NCBI GenBank assembly: GCA_023402175.1
Contig: JAEXCN010000223.1
Location: 1-64,000, forward strand
Source: Pseudomonadota bacterium
Lineage (GTDB): Bacteria > Myxococcota_A > Polyangia > Polyangiales > Polyangiaceae
Reading direction: 5' to 3'
DNA length: 64,000 bases
The notes under the pieces were generated by a model. That model made no database searches. It was not told where the DNA came from and saw only the letters and a list, made by a program, of their open reading frames with translations. Within the stretch, counting starts at the first letter, position 1, and every line of letters starts with the position of its first letter. The translations under genes and the position numbers were made by a program. Shown here in pieces: positions 52,796-61,079 of this stretch.

Positions 52796-54642
52796 AGCGA
52801 AGCTCGGTACGCAAGGCGGCCCCCCTGTTCTTGCTCGGCCTCTTGACCATCGGGATCCACGGGCAAGGGTGCGGAGGAACCCGGGATACGTTCGGCGTCT
52901 CGCCGCCGCCCTTTGTCGAGGCCGAAGGTGGCGTCGAGGTCGATGCGTCCTGCAGCAGTCTGTACTGCTCACGCGATCTGAAGTCTGTCTATCGTGGTTG
53001 CGGCGGCGAGCGAACGGGTGAGATCGTCGAAACCTGCGGACCCGGAAAAGGCTGCGGAGACGGACACTGCGTCGACGCGTGCACGGCGTCCGAGATTTCG
53101 AAGGGCTCGGCAGGCTGCGACTTCTACGCGGTTGCCCCGGACGACTATGCCGGCGCTTGCTACGCCGCCCTCGTGGCGAATACCTGGGATCAGCCGGCCA
53201 CGCTCACGGGTGAATGGAATGGCATGCCGCTCGATATCAGCCAATCCATCTACGACGTGACGAAGAACGCCGACGGAACGGAATCCTATACGCGAATCGA
53301 TGGCCCGCTCGCGCCCGGTCAGATGGGCGTCGTCTTCCTGGCCCAATCGTCTCTGGAAACGCAGGTGCCTTGCCCGGTAGGCGTGAAGAGCGCTCTCGAC
53401 GGACCGGTGACGTCGAAGGGGACATCGATCAATCGTGGATTCCGAATCTCATCCACCGTTCCCGTCAGCGCGTATGCCATCTTCCCGTACGGCGGCGCTC
53501 GAGGGCATTACCCGACGGCGACGCTGCTCTTGCCCGTCTCCTCGTGGGAGAAGAGCTACCTCGCCGTGAGCCCCACGCGCATCGAGGTCGACGACTGGGA
53601 GCCCACCGGAGAAGGCCGGGAAGGTACCGACCTCATCAAGGTCGCCGGACCTCGCTACGTGCAAATCGTCGCCGCCCAAGACGACACGACGGTCGCGATG
53701 AGACCCGTCGCGGACGTCTCCGACGGCATCGGCGTCGTGGGCGTCGCGGCCGGACGTGTGAAGACATGGAAGCTGCAGCGAGGCCAGGTGCTCCAGCTCG
53801 CCCAGAACGACGACTTGACGGGCAGCGTCGTGAGCGCCGACAAGCCCGTCGGCCTCTTCGGCGGCGCGTATTGCTCCTTCGTCCCCTCCACGTGGTGGGC
53901 TTGTGACCTCATGCAACAGCAGATCCCTCCGCCCTCGCAATGGGGCCACGAATTTGCCGTCGCTCCGTTTCGCCCTCGATGGAGCCTCGCTCCGAACGAC
54001 GACGTGCACGCCAAGCGAGAAAGCGTGCCTTACACGTTCGTCGGCGCGGTGGACGGCACCACGCTCGTCTACGACCCTTCGCCACCGCCGCGCGCACCGG
54101 CCACGCTTGCAGCCGGTCAAAAGGCGACGTTCGAGACGGACATGATTTTCACCGTGCGCTCACAAGACGAGCAGCACCCGTTTTTCGTAGCGTCGTACAT
54201 GCCGGGCGCAGACTATCGGGGCGGCCACGCCGGGGCCGTACCGGGCGACCCCGATTTCGTCAACGTGGTGCCGACGGATCAATATCTCGATCGCTACGTA
54301 TTCTTTGCCGACTTCACGTTTGCTCAGACGTCGCTCACGGTCGTGCGACGGAAGACCGAGAGCGGCTTCTTGCCCGTGAACCTCGACTGCGCCGGAGAGA
54401 TTTCCGATTTTCGGCCGATCGGCAACTCGGGTGAGTACGAATACGCGTGGGTGTTGCTCACGTCGTCGTATGCACCTCAGGTCTTCGGCGGACAAAGCTG
54501 CGGTTATGGTCGCCACGAGATCACGAGCAGCGGTCCGTTCGAGGTCACCGTCTGGGGCACCGACTACTACGCGAGCTACGGCTACCCCGGCGGCACGGGC
54601 CTCCGGCCCATCAGCCCGGTCAAGCCGAGCGCGGTGAACTGA
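52792..54642 (+). CDS. Cassette D gene 8: IgGFc-binding-protein-type lipoprotein
   Basis: 616 residues, ATGA start. Lipobox HGQGC. Cys domain variant: SLYCSRDLKS, ETCGPGKGCG, VDACTASEI, then GCDFYAVAP. Main landmarks: LVANTWDQPATLTGEWNG, FPYGGARGHYPTATLLLPVS, FVNVVPTDQYLDRYVFFADF, LTVVRRKTESGFLPVNLDCA, SYGYPGGTGLRPI. The C-terminal region is the nearest match to the pseudogene in the tRNA-bounded segment. Only 54 nt separate its stop from cassette E, with no clear terminator, so D and E might be transcribed together. Confidence 0.86.
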   Translation: MKRSSVRKAAPLFLLGLLTIGIHGQGCGGTRDTFGVSPPPFVEAEGGVEVDASCSSLYCSRDLKSVYRGCGGERTGEIVETCGPGKGCGDGHCVDACTASEISKGSAGCDFYAVAPDDYAGACYAALVANTWDQPATLTGEWNGMPLDISQSIYDVTKNADGTESYTRIDGPLAPGQMGVVFLAQSSLETQVPCPVGVKSALDGPVTSKGTSINRGFRISSTVPVSAYAIFPYGGARGHYPTATLLLPVSSWEKSYLAVSPTRIEVDDWEPTGEGREGTDLIKVAGPRYVQIVAAQDDTTVAMRPVADVSDGIGVVGVAAGRVKTWKLQRGQVLQLAQNDDLTGSVVSADKPVGLFGGAYCSFVPSTWWACDLMQQQIPPPSQWGHEFAVAPFRPRWSLAPNDDVHAKRESVPYTFVGAVDGTTLVYDPSPPPRAPATLAAGQKATFETDMIFTVRSQDEQHPFFVASYMPGADYRGGHAGAVPGDPDFVNVVPTDQYLDRYVFFADFTFAQTSLTVVRRKTESGFLPVNLDCAGEISDFRPIGNSGEYEYAWVLLTSSYAPQVFGGQSCGYGRHEITSSGPFEVTVWGTDYYASYGYPGGTGLRPISPVKPSAVN

Positions 54643-54696
54643 GACGGGATTCACGCGGCCCATCGTTTGTGCACGCGCCTCGTCCGTCCGGGTACG

Positions 54697-55761
54697 ATGG
54701 GGCGAGGTCTCGGATTGCCCCTCAGGCGGATCGGCACGCGCGCTCGGGCGTGGGGGATGGGAGGCGCCGTCGGGCTCGTCGTGGCGGTGTGGCCGAATTC
54801 GGCGCAGGCGGTGCCCTTCGAGCTGGCTTGGTCCGCTCCCGCGGGGTGTCCGTCCCGCGAGGAGGTTGTCGTCGCGACGCACGCCGATCTGGGAGAGCCG
54901 CGAACCGAAGCTCCGCCCGAGCTCTTCGTGAAAGGGGCCGTGCTGCCGACGAAGGGGGGCTTCGTCGTCACGCTCGCGCTCGAGGATGCCGCCGGTGTTG
55001 CTGTCGGCGAGCGCGAGGTGCGTGTCGAACGAGGGAGCTGCCAGGAGATTCTGAAACCGACTTCCGTAGTGCTCGCGATGATGATCGCGGTCGCGCGCCC
55101 TCCCGTCGAGGTGCGCGACGGTTCGAAAGACCCCGCGGCAACACCTTCTGCGGCGCGGAGCGTCTCGCCGCCGCCGGATGCGAACCCCGAACCGCGCGCG
55201 GTGCCTCCGCCCGCTGCGAGCCCCTCGCCGCTGGCCCCAGCGCGGAATCGTCTCTCGGTCGGCGCAGCCGGCGTGGGATCGACCGGCATCTTGCCGGAGG
55301 TTGGCCTCGGCTTCGGGCTGCACGCCTATTTCCTCCCGCGGTCGATCCTCCTCCTGGGCCTCGAGGCGAGCTACGAAGTTGGAGGCTCGTTACGCGCGGC
55401 CGGAGGGGAGGTCGGGTTTCAGCTCTTCAGCGGGGGTATCCGCTTGGGCGTGCCGGTCCTTCGCAAAGGGCCGCTCGAGCTCATCCCGACGCTCGGCGCC
55501 GGCATCGCGCTGATCCGAACGGTGCCGATCGGCTACGCCGCCGTCCAAAACGATCTCCGCGCAACGACCTTCGTCGGGCCTGGTGCGCTCCTACGTATCG
55601 AGCTCATCCGTTCGCTCGCCGCGGAGGTCCTCGTCGAAGTCCACCACCTCTTCGTTCGCGACCGCTTCCAGGTCGATGACGGAACAAGGCTTGATCGCAT
55701 CCACCGCCCGAGTGCCTTCGAAGGGCGGATGTCGCTGGGATTGGCCTACGAGCTCCGTTAG
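54697..55761 (+). CDS. Cassette E gene 1: secreted protein with predicted outer-membrane beta-barrel
   Basis: 354 residues from ATG 54697 (a TTG at 54667 is less likely). MGRGLGLPLRRIG leads to a hydrophobic segment GGAVGLVVAVWPNSAQA and cleavage before VPFELAW. Domain motifs: GCPSREEVVVATHADLG, ELFVKGAV, ERGSCQEILKPTSVVLAMMI. After a Pro/Ala linker the barrel-like half closely follows cassette B (GLEASYEVGGSLRAAGGEVG, FQLFSGGIRLGVPV) and ends MSLGLAYELR. B and E are the most similar pair of gene 1 copies. Confidence 0.7.
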   Translation: MGRGLGLPLRRIGTRARAWGMGGAVGLVVAVWPNSAQAVPFELAWSAPAGCPSREEVVVATHADLGEPRTEAPPELFVKGAVLPTKGGFVVTLALEDAAGVAVGEREVRVERGSCQEILKPTSVVLAMMIAVARPPVEVRDGSKDPAATPSAARSVSPPPDANPEPRAVPPPAASPSPLAPARNRLSVGAAGVGSTGILPEVGLGFGLHAYFLPRSILLLGLEASYEVGGSLRAAGGEVGFQLFSGGIRLGVPVLRKGPLELIPTLGAGIALIRTVPIGYAAVQNDLRATTFVGPGALLRIELIRSLAAEVLVEVHHLFVRDRFQVDDGTRLDRIHRPSAFEGRMSLGLAYELR

Positions 55762-55793
55762 CCGCGACCCCCGGCGCCCGACGCTGCCGACTC

Positions 55794-55806
55794 AATCGAC
55801 ACGAAG
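55794..55806 (+). promoter_or_regulatory. Conserved AATCGACACRAAG motif before the cassette E sigma gene
   Basis: AATCGACACGAAG, 48 nt before the sigma start, differs by one base from the motif in the same gap of cassette B. See the cassette B entry for the two readings. Confidence 0.25.
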
Positions 55807-55854
55807 TGGCGATCACGTCATAAATTTCACGGGCGCCGAGCATTTGATCCGTAG

Positions 55855-56391
55855 GTGCAGGCCTCGATTGCTCACGTCGCGCCGCGGGAGACCGCCGGTG
55901 ACGCAGTGCGTGCGCCGATGGCGATCGAGGCCCTCTTCTCTGCTTACGCAGGATTTGTCTGGCGCACTCTGCGGCACTTCGGGGTGAAGACGGTCGACCT
56001 CGAGGACGAGATGCAGGAGGTCTTCCTCGTGGCGCATCGTCGCCTCGCCCAATGGGACGGGCAGCAGCCTCGCCCGTGGCTCTATGGCATTGCCCGCCGC
56101 TGCGCGGCTGCGTATCGGCGGAAGAGTCATCGCCGTCACGAGGAGCCCGTCGAGACGGTGCCCGAAAACGTGGACGCACGCGACCTCTCGGTGCGCGCCG
56201 AGCTCGGTTTTCTGACCCGCATTCTCCAGGCGCTCGACGAGGACAGGCGAGCCGTTTTCCTTCTCTACGAAGTCGAAGAAATGTCGATGCGCGAAGTTGC
56301 CGAGGCAGTCCAATGCCCGCTTCAGACGGCGTATGCCCGCTTCTACGCGGCGCGCCGCGAAATCACGCGCATTCTCGAAGAGGCGAAATGA
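55855..56391 (+). CDS. Cassette E gene 2: ECF-type sigma factor
   Basis: 178 residues from GTG 55855. Region 2: ALFSAYAGFVWRTLRHFGV, DLEDEMQEVFLVAHRRL, WLYGIARRCAAAYRRKSHR. Region 4: LDEDRRAVFLLYEVEEMSMREVA and QCPLQTAYARFYAARREI. The recognition helix differs from that of A and B by only a few residues, so cross-recognition of promoters among A, B and E is plausible. ATGA overlap with gene 3; a 93-nt gap separates it from gene 1. Confidence 0.92.
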   Translation: MQASIAHVAPRETAGDAVRAPMAIEALFSAYAGFVWRTLRHFGVKTVDLEDEMQEVFLVAHRRLAQWDGQQPRPWLYGIARRCAAAYRRKSHRRHEEPVETVPENVDARDLSVRAELGFLTRILQALDEDRRAVFLLYEVEEMSMREVAEAVQCPLQTAYARFYAARREITRILEEAK

Positions 56392-57221
56392 ACATCGACC
56401 GAGATCCTCTGCGTGCCGACTACGATGGGCCCGAGGCGGTGCGTGAGCTCGTGCGCGGTGTGCGCCACGACAACCCGGACAACGCGGCCATGGAGCGGAT
56501 GACGAAGCGGCTGGCGACGGCGTGCGCGCTCTCGACGCCGGCTTCGGAAGCGAAGGTTCGGCTGCGTGCCGGAACGAATCCTACGTATTACGGTCTCGGA
56601 CTTCTCGGCCTCGTCGTCGCGGGTGGATTGGCATTCACCTGGCGAGTGACCGAGGCGCCGTCTGCGCCTCGCGCCGGCGAACCAGCGACGGCTCCCACCA
56701 CCGATTCGGTCGTCACGCAGCCAGCAACGACATGGCCCGACGAGTCTCGGACCCTCGAAGGGGCGGAGGATCGACCCACGGTTCCCGTGGACAGACTTCC
56801 GTCCGTTGCGGGACCGTCGAGGGCTTCGGCCTCACCGCCCATTGGCACGGGCCCGGCGACGACTGCGAAAGCCTCGGAGACGGCGTCAGCGACGGAGCTC
56901 GAGCTCTTTCAGCGCGCGAAAACGGCGCTTCTTTCGGACCCCGAGCGGGCGCTGTTGCTCACGAGCGAACAGGCGCGCGCGTATCCGTCCGGCGAGCTCG
57001 TGCAAGAACGAGAGGTGATTGCGGTCGAGGCGCTCTCGAAGCTCGGCCGCAAAGAGGAGTCATGGCAGCGCGCCGTCTCTCTCGTCCGGCGATTCCCGCG
57101 TACGCCGTACGCGCCACGACTCGAGATCGCGGTCGGACGTCCTCTCTCTCCGGCGTCCAACAACGTGGAGCCGCCAGCGCAAGGGGACATCGGGAGCTCA
57201 CCATCGGCCCCGAATCCGTGA
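56388..57221 (+). CDS. Cassette E gene 3: membrane anti-sigma factor candidate
   Basis: 277 residues. N-terminus MNIDRDPLRADYDGPEAVRE with the shared RMTKRLATA motif; one membrane helix GLGLLGLVVAGGLAFTW followed by RVTEAPSAPR, nearly as in cassette B (FTWRATEAPPGA). Long Pro/Thr/Ser linker. C-terminal helices RAKTALLSDPERALLLTSEQ, LVQEREVIAVEALSKLG, LVRRFPRTPYAPRLEIAVGR match B closely. The strong conservation of this periplasmic part between B and E, compared with the variable linker, suggests that it is the functional sensing surface. Confidence 0.72.
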   Translation: MNIDRDPLRADYDGPEAVRELVRGVRHDNPDNAAMERMTKRLATACALSTPASEAKVRLRAGTNPTYYGLGLLGLVVAGGLAFTWRVTEAPSAPRAGEPATAPTTDSVVTQPATTWPDESRTLEGAEDRPTVPVDRLPSVAGPSRASASPPIGTGPATTAKASETASATELELFQRAKTALLSDPERALLLTSEQARAYPSGELVQEREVIAVEALSKLGRKEESWQRAVSLVRRFPRTPYAPRLEIAVGRPLSPASNNVEPPAQGDIGSSPSAPNP

Positions 57222-57337
57222 ATTCGATCGAATCGCTCAGCCTCCGGCCTTCGGTCTCGCTCGCCGCCCGTTGTTCGGCCTGATCGTCACTGTGCTCGGG
57301 TGCAGGCCTCGAATTCCTCCGTGAAGGGACAATCGAG

Positions 57338-58513
57338 ATGTTTCGACGCATCGCGCGCGTCAGCGCGCCATTTTCATTGACCGCATTCGCGGCGGTCTCG
57401 TGGGTCTTCGGAGGTTGTCGTGATTCCGATGTGACCATAGCCTTCGCGAACGACGCTGGGGCGAGCTCCTTCTCGAATCCGGATGCAGGCGTCGTCGAGG
57501 CGGGCATCGAGCTCCCTCTGTATTGCCCGACGGACAAGTGTCCAGAGGGATACACGACGTGCCCGAGCTCTCGATTCCCGTGTGACGTGAACCTGCAAAC
57601 GGACAGGAACAATTGTGGCGCTTGCGGTTCAGCGTGTCCCGCCGGGTCGTTGGCCGAGACGTTCGAATGCATCGACGGCCGCTGCGTGCTGACCTGCGAC
57701 CCCGCGGTCGGCAACGATTGCGATGGCCACGTCGACAATGGTTGCGAGACGCGTGCTTCCGACCGCAACAACTGCGGGGCATGCGGAAAAGTCTGTGCGG
57801 ACCCGGCAAAGCCTTGTGTCAACTTGAACGGCGCCAACTACGACTGTGGCTGCGGCGCCAACATGTTGGCGTGTGCGCTGGATCCCGAGTTTCCTTATTG
57901 CGTCGATCCGTACGACGACGACTACAACTGTGGGGCATGCGATAATGCGTGCGATCGGAGCGACGACGGGGGTACGCCCCCGCCCAATTCCTATTATGGA
58001 TGTGTGGGCGGGCAGTGCGGACATCTCAAGTGTCTGCGCCACACGGGAGACTGCGACAGCGACCGTCCCGGCTGCGAGACATCCCTGACGACGCGCGAGA
58101 ACTGCGGCGCCTGCGGGAACGTCTGCCCCGATGGGGAAGACTGTCGAATGAACCTCGTGGGCCAATACGAGTGCATGTGCCCCGCGGGTCTGACCTACTG
58201 CAACGCGCGGTGCGTCGACCTCGGCACCGACCCGAGGAACTGTGGAACCTGCGGGAAGCAGTGTGCCTCCGACTTCGACCTGACGAGCGTCGGAGTGTGT
58301 TCCTACGGCACGTGCGGACGTCAGTGCGTGTCCGGCCGAGCGGACTGCAACGGCAATCCTAGCGACGGCTGCGAGGTGAACACCAACAGCGATCCCCAGA
58401 ACTGCGGCGGCTGCGGGATTGTCTGCGATGCGGTCGCCGGTCAGGCGTGCGTCCGCGGTCGATGCGTGGTCGAGCCATGCAGCCAACCGGACGGAGGCCC
58501 GCTCGCGAAATGA
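57338..58513 (+). CDS. Cassette E gene 4: Cys-rich modular lipoprotein (six modules)
   Basis: 391 residues from ATG 57338; the 116-nt gap before it is the longest between genes 3 and 4. Signal with lipobox VFGGCRD, short tether SNPDAGVVEAG. Modules: NNCGACGSAC, NNCGACGKVC, YNCGACDNAC, ENCGACGNVC, RNCGTCGKQC, QNCGGCGIVC. It shares CPTDKCPEGYTTCPSSRFPC with cassette A almost exactly and ends CVRGRCVVEPC. ATGA overlap with gene 5. Confidence 0.86.
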   Translation: MFRRIARVSAPFSLTAFAAVSWVFGGCRDSDVTIAFANDAGASSFSNPDAGVVEAGIELPLYCPTDKCPEGYTTCPSSRFPCDVNLQTDRNNCGACGSACPAGSLAETFECIDGRCVLTCDPAVGNDCDGHVDNGCETRASDRNNCGACGKVCADPAKPCVNLNGANYDCGCGANMLACALDPEFPYCVDPYDDDYNCGACDNACDRSDDGGTPPPNSYYGCVGGQCGHLKCLRHTGDCDSDRPGCETSLTTRENCGACGNVCPDGEDCRMNLVGQYECMCPAGLTYCNARCVDLGTDPRNCGTCGKQCASDFDLTSVGVCSYGTCGRQCVSGRADCNGNPSDGCEVNTNSDPQNCGGCGIVCDAVAGQACVRGRCVVEPCSQPDGGPLAK

Positions 58514-59730
58514 AAACACGACACTCGATTCTCGCAGGCGGCTTGATCGTTTCGGCCTCCGTAGCCATCGGCGCGTGCGCCACAAGCGACCCGTCCCCGC
58601 CCGCGCCCATTCCCGAAAACGTGATTCCGGCAGGGGACGCTGATGCAGACGGTGCAGGCGAGGCCGGGGATGCCGGCCCGTGTATCGACTGCGAGTATTT
58701 CCCGGAGACGTGCTCGGGCGAGATCCTTTGCTCGAATGGGCTGTTCGAAACGGACGGCGAATTGAATCCTCGAGCGCAGATCAATTTCATCCGCGGCCGC
58801 TCCGAGAGCGACGTGTGGGTCGGTGGAGCGCTCGGGGTGCTCGCTCACTTCGACGGGAAGTCCTGGACGAGCTCGGACATCGGCAAGCGGGAGACGATCG
58901 CCGGCATCTGGCTCGGCGACTCGGCAGAGATGGCGCTCGTGTCGCTCGATACGCTCTATAGCCGTGGCCTCGATGTCCCCGATGGCTCGGTCCCGTCTGC
59001 CGGCGGCTGGACGCTACGCGATACGCCACCGTTCCCGGACGACTACGAGTGGTGGGGGAGAAATCTCGTCTCGGCGTGGGCAGCGCCTGGGTCGGAATGG
59101 GTGTGGGGAGCCACCTGGGCGGTTCAGTGCGATTCGCCGGCGTGCTTCATCGACGACACGCTGCGTACCAGCGGTGTTTGGCGCATTCGCATTTCGCCGA
59201 GCCTCGAGATCGTCGACGCCATCGGCTCGGACATGTGCCAAGCGATCTCGTGCCGGGGCATGTCGAGCATCCACGGCTGGTCGGCCAGTGACATCTGGGC
59301 CGTGGGAGCGATGGGCTCGGCGCTCCGCATCAGCAGTGCGGAGAGCGAGACGCCGACGATCCGGACGTTCGATACGCAGACCTGGAACGCGCTGTACGGC
59401 GTGTGGGCGGCTTCCGAGTCGGACGCGTGGGCCGTCGGCGCGCACGGCGTCGTGCGCCACTACAGCGGCAATCGGACACGATGGGAGGTCGTCTCGGACG
59501 TGCCGACGACAAACGATCTTTTCGCTGTCTGGGGATCGTCGCCGTCCGACGTCTGGGCGGTGGGCGATGCGGCGACTGTCCTTCACTACGACGGCAAGAG
59601 TTGGTCGCGCGTGAAGATCGGCGGTCTCGGGAATCGTCGACCGAAGCTCACTGCCGTATGGGCACCGTCGCCGGGGCACGTCTGGATCGGTGGCCAGGGC
59701 GTCGTTCTTTCTCTTGGAGGTAAACCGTGA
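58510..59730 (+). CDS. Cassette E gene 5: BNR-like propeller lipoprotein 1
   Basis: 406 residues (ATGA overlap). Lipobox AIGACAT, tether with GDADADGAGEAGDA. Four-Cys segment CIDCEYFPETC and EILCSNG as in cassette B. Blades: DVWVGGALGVLAHF, DIWAVGAMGSALRI, DAWAVGAHGVVRHY, DVWAVGDAATVLHY, ending PGHVWIGGQGVVLSLGG. An insertion with a further Cys pair (VQCDSPACFIDD) and CQAISCRGMSS is seen in mid-protein. Stop overlaps the GTG of gene 6. Confidence 0.86.
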   Translation: MKTRHSILAGGLIVSASVAIGACATSDPSPPAPIPENVIPAGDADADGAGEAGDAGPCIDCEYFPETCSGEILCSNGLFETDGELNPRAQINFIRGRSESDVWVGGALGVLAHFDGKSWTSSDIGKRETIAGIWLGDSAEMALVSLDTLYSRGLDVPDGSVPSAGGWTLRDTPPFPDDYEWWGRNLVSAWAAPGSEWVWGATWAVQCDSPACFIDDTLRTSGVWRIRISPSLEIVDAIGSDMCQAISCRGMSSIHGWSASDIWAVGAMGSALRISSAESETPTIRTFDTQTWNALYGVWAASESDAWAVGAHGVVRHYSGNRTRWEVVSDVPTTNDLFAVWGSSPSDVWAVGDAATVLHYDGKSWSRVKIGGLGNRRPKLTAVWAPSPGHVWIGGQGVVLSLGGKP

Positions 59731-61079
59731 AGAGGGCGGTTCTATTCACGTGCGCCTCGCTGACGGTAGCGGCTGCCGGCGCGTGCGCTTCGTCCGAAGA
59801 TCGTGAGCCAGGCTCGTCGCCCGGACCGGATGCGGAGGCCCTTCCAGGTTCCGATGCTTCGCCGAACGAAGAGAGGGCGGACGCCGGGACGGACGCGGCG
59901 ACGTGCAGTGCCGCGGGCTGGTGCCCAACGCCGCTCCCCGACGCGGATCTGACGTTGAAGGACATCTGGGCGTTTCCCGGCCGCGCGTTCGCCATTGCGG
60001 AGAGCCCGACGCTCGGCGCGAAGGTGCTCGAGTGGACGGAGGCGGAAGGAAAATGGTTCTACATCGACGACAACGCGCAAAACAAGGCGGGCCGCGGTCA
60101 GTACGTCGGGAAGATATGGGCGCCCAGCGAAGATGAAATCTACTTCACCGTGGCGCCCAGGACAGTATTCCACGGGAGTCGAGCTGTCGGCGGCAACGGT
60201 TCCGGTTTCGGCAGCAACTGGTCGTGGGAGCACTGGCAGCTCGAAGATCGGATTCCGATCTACGACTCGCCGATGGTCGAGGCCCTCAGCGAGTTTTTCC
60301 CTGAGCACTACCGCGGGCGTCCCTGGGATTCCGCGGCGAACGCCGAGCTCACGTCTCTCGGCGTTTACGGCACGAGCCCCGACGACGTCTACGCTTGGTA
60401 CGGGAACGCAATCTCTCGTTTGACGATCGGAGCTGCAGGCGACCGTGCTTGGGTCGTGGAGTACGTCGCCGACGATCTCGATTACGAAGACGAACAACTC
60501 TTCTTCCTCGGAGCAACCGCGACGAACGGAGGCGACATCTGGTTCGTCGGCGGACGGGGCAGTTATCCCGGCGACAATCGTACGTGCGCCATCGCCGTGC
60601 GCAGGACGGGTGGAACCTACCGTCGCGTCGTCGACGGCGTAGGAGCGTGGTACCCGACCTGGTGTGACGAAAGAGAAGGGACCGCTCTCGTCGGCGGCGC
60701 CGTCGGCTGGCTCACCGACGTCCATGCGACATCGCCGAATGGCGTCATCGGCCTCAAAGGAGGCCAGACCATCGCCGGTATCTCGGTGGTCGCCGACGAC
60801 GCCTACTCGGTCGAGACGTCGGCTATCCCGAGCATGTCGTTCATGCATCCGCGATTCTTGTCGATGTGGGCGGCTGCAGATGGGCCGATTTGGCTTGGTG
60901 GGACCAATATCGTCGTTCGCGGGGACGATGTCTGGAATGACGGTGGTGCTTATGAGATTTCGACGCTGTCGCTCAACGGGGCATGGCTCGGTACGCCCAT
61001 CTACCAAGTTCGAGCATCTTCCAAGGGCGACGTGTGGGCGGTCGGAGCTGGGTATGCACTACACAAGACGACTCCTTGA
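59727..61079 (+). CDS. Cassette E gene 6: BNR-like propeller lipoprotein 2
   Basis: 450 residues from GTG 59727 (GTGA overlap). Lipobox AAGACAS; tether SPGPDAEALPGSDAS. Signature CSAAGWC, then DIWAFPGRAFAIAESPT, closely like B. Irregular blades: KIWAPSEDEIYFTV, DVYAWYGNAISRL, DIWFVGGRGSYPG, PIWLGGTNIVVRG, and the end DVWAVGAGYALHKTTP. The final ALHKTTP is encoded by the same bases that start gene 7 in another frame. Confidence 0.82.
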   Translation: MKRAVLFTCASLTVAAAGACASSEDREPGSSPGPDAEALPGSDASPNEERADAGTDAATCSAAGWCPTPLPDADLTLKDIWAFPGRAFAIAESPTLGAKVLEWTEAEGKWFYIDDNAQNKAGRGQYVGKIWAPSEDEIYFTVAPRTVFHGSRAVGGNGSGFGSNWSWEHWQLEDRIPIYDSPMVEALSEFFPEHYRGRPWDSAANAELTSLGVYGTSPDDVYAWYGNAISRLTIGAAGDRAWVVEYVADDLDYEDEQLFFLGATATNGGDIWFVGGRGSYPGDNRTCAIAVRRTGGTYRRVVDGVGAWYPTWCDEREGTALVGGAVGWLTDVHATSPNGVIGLKGGQTIAGISVVADDAYSVETSAIPSMSFMHPRFLSMWAAADGPIWLGGTNIVVRGDDVWNDGGAYEISTLSLNGAWLGTPIYQVRASSKGDVWAVGAGYALHKTTP

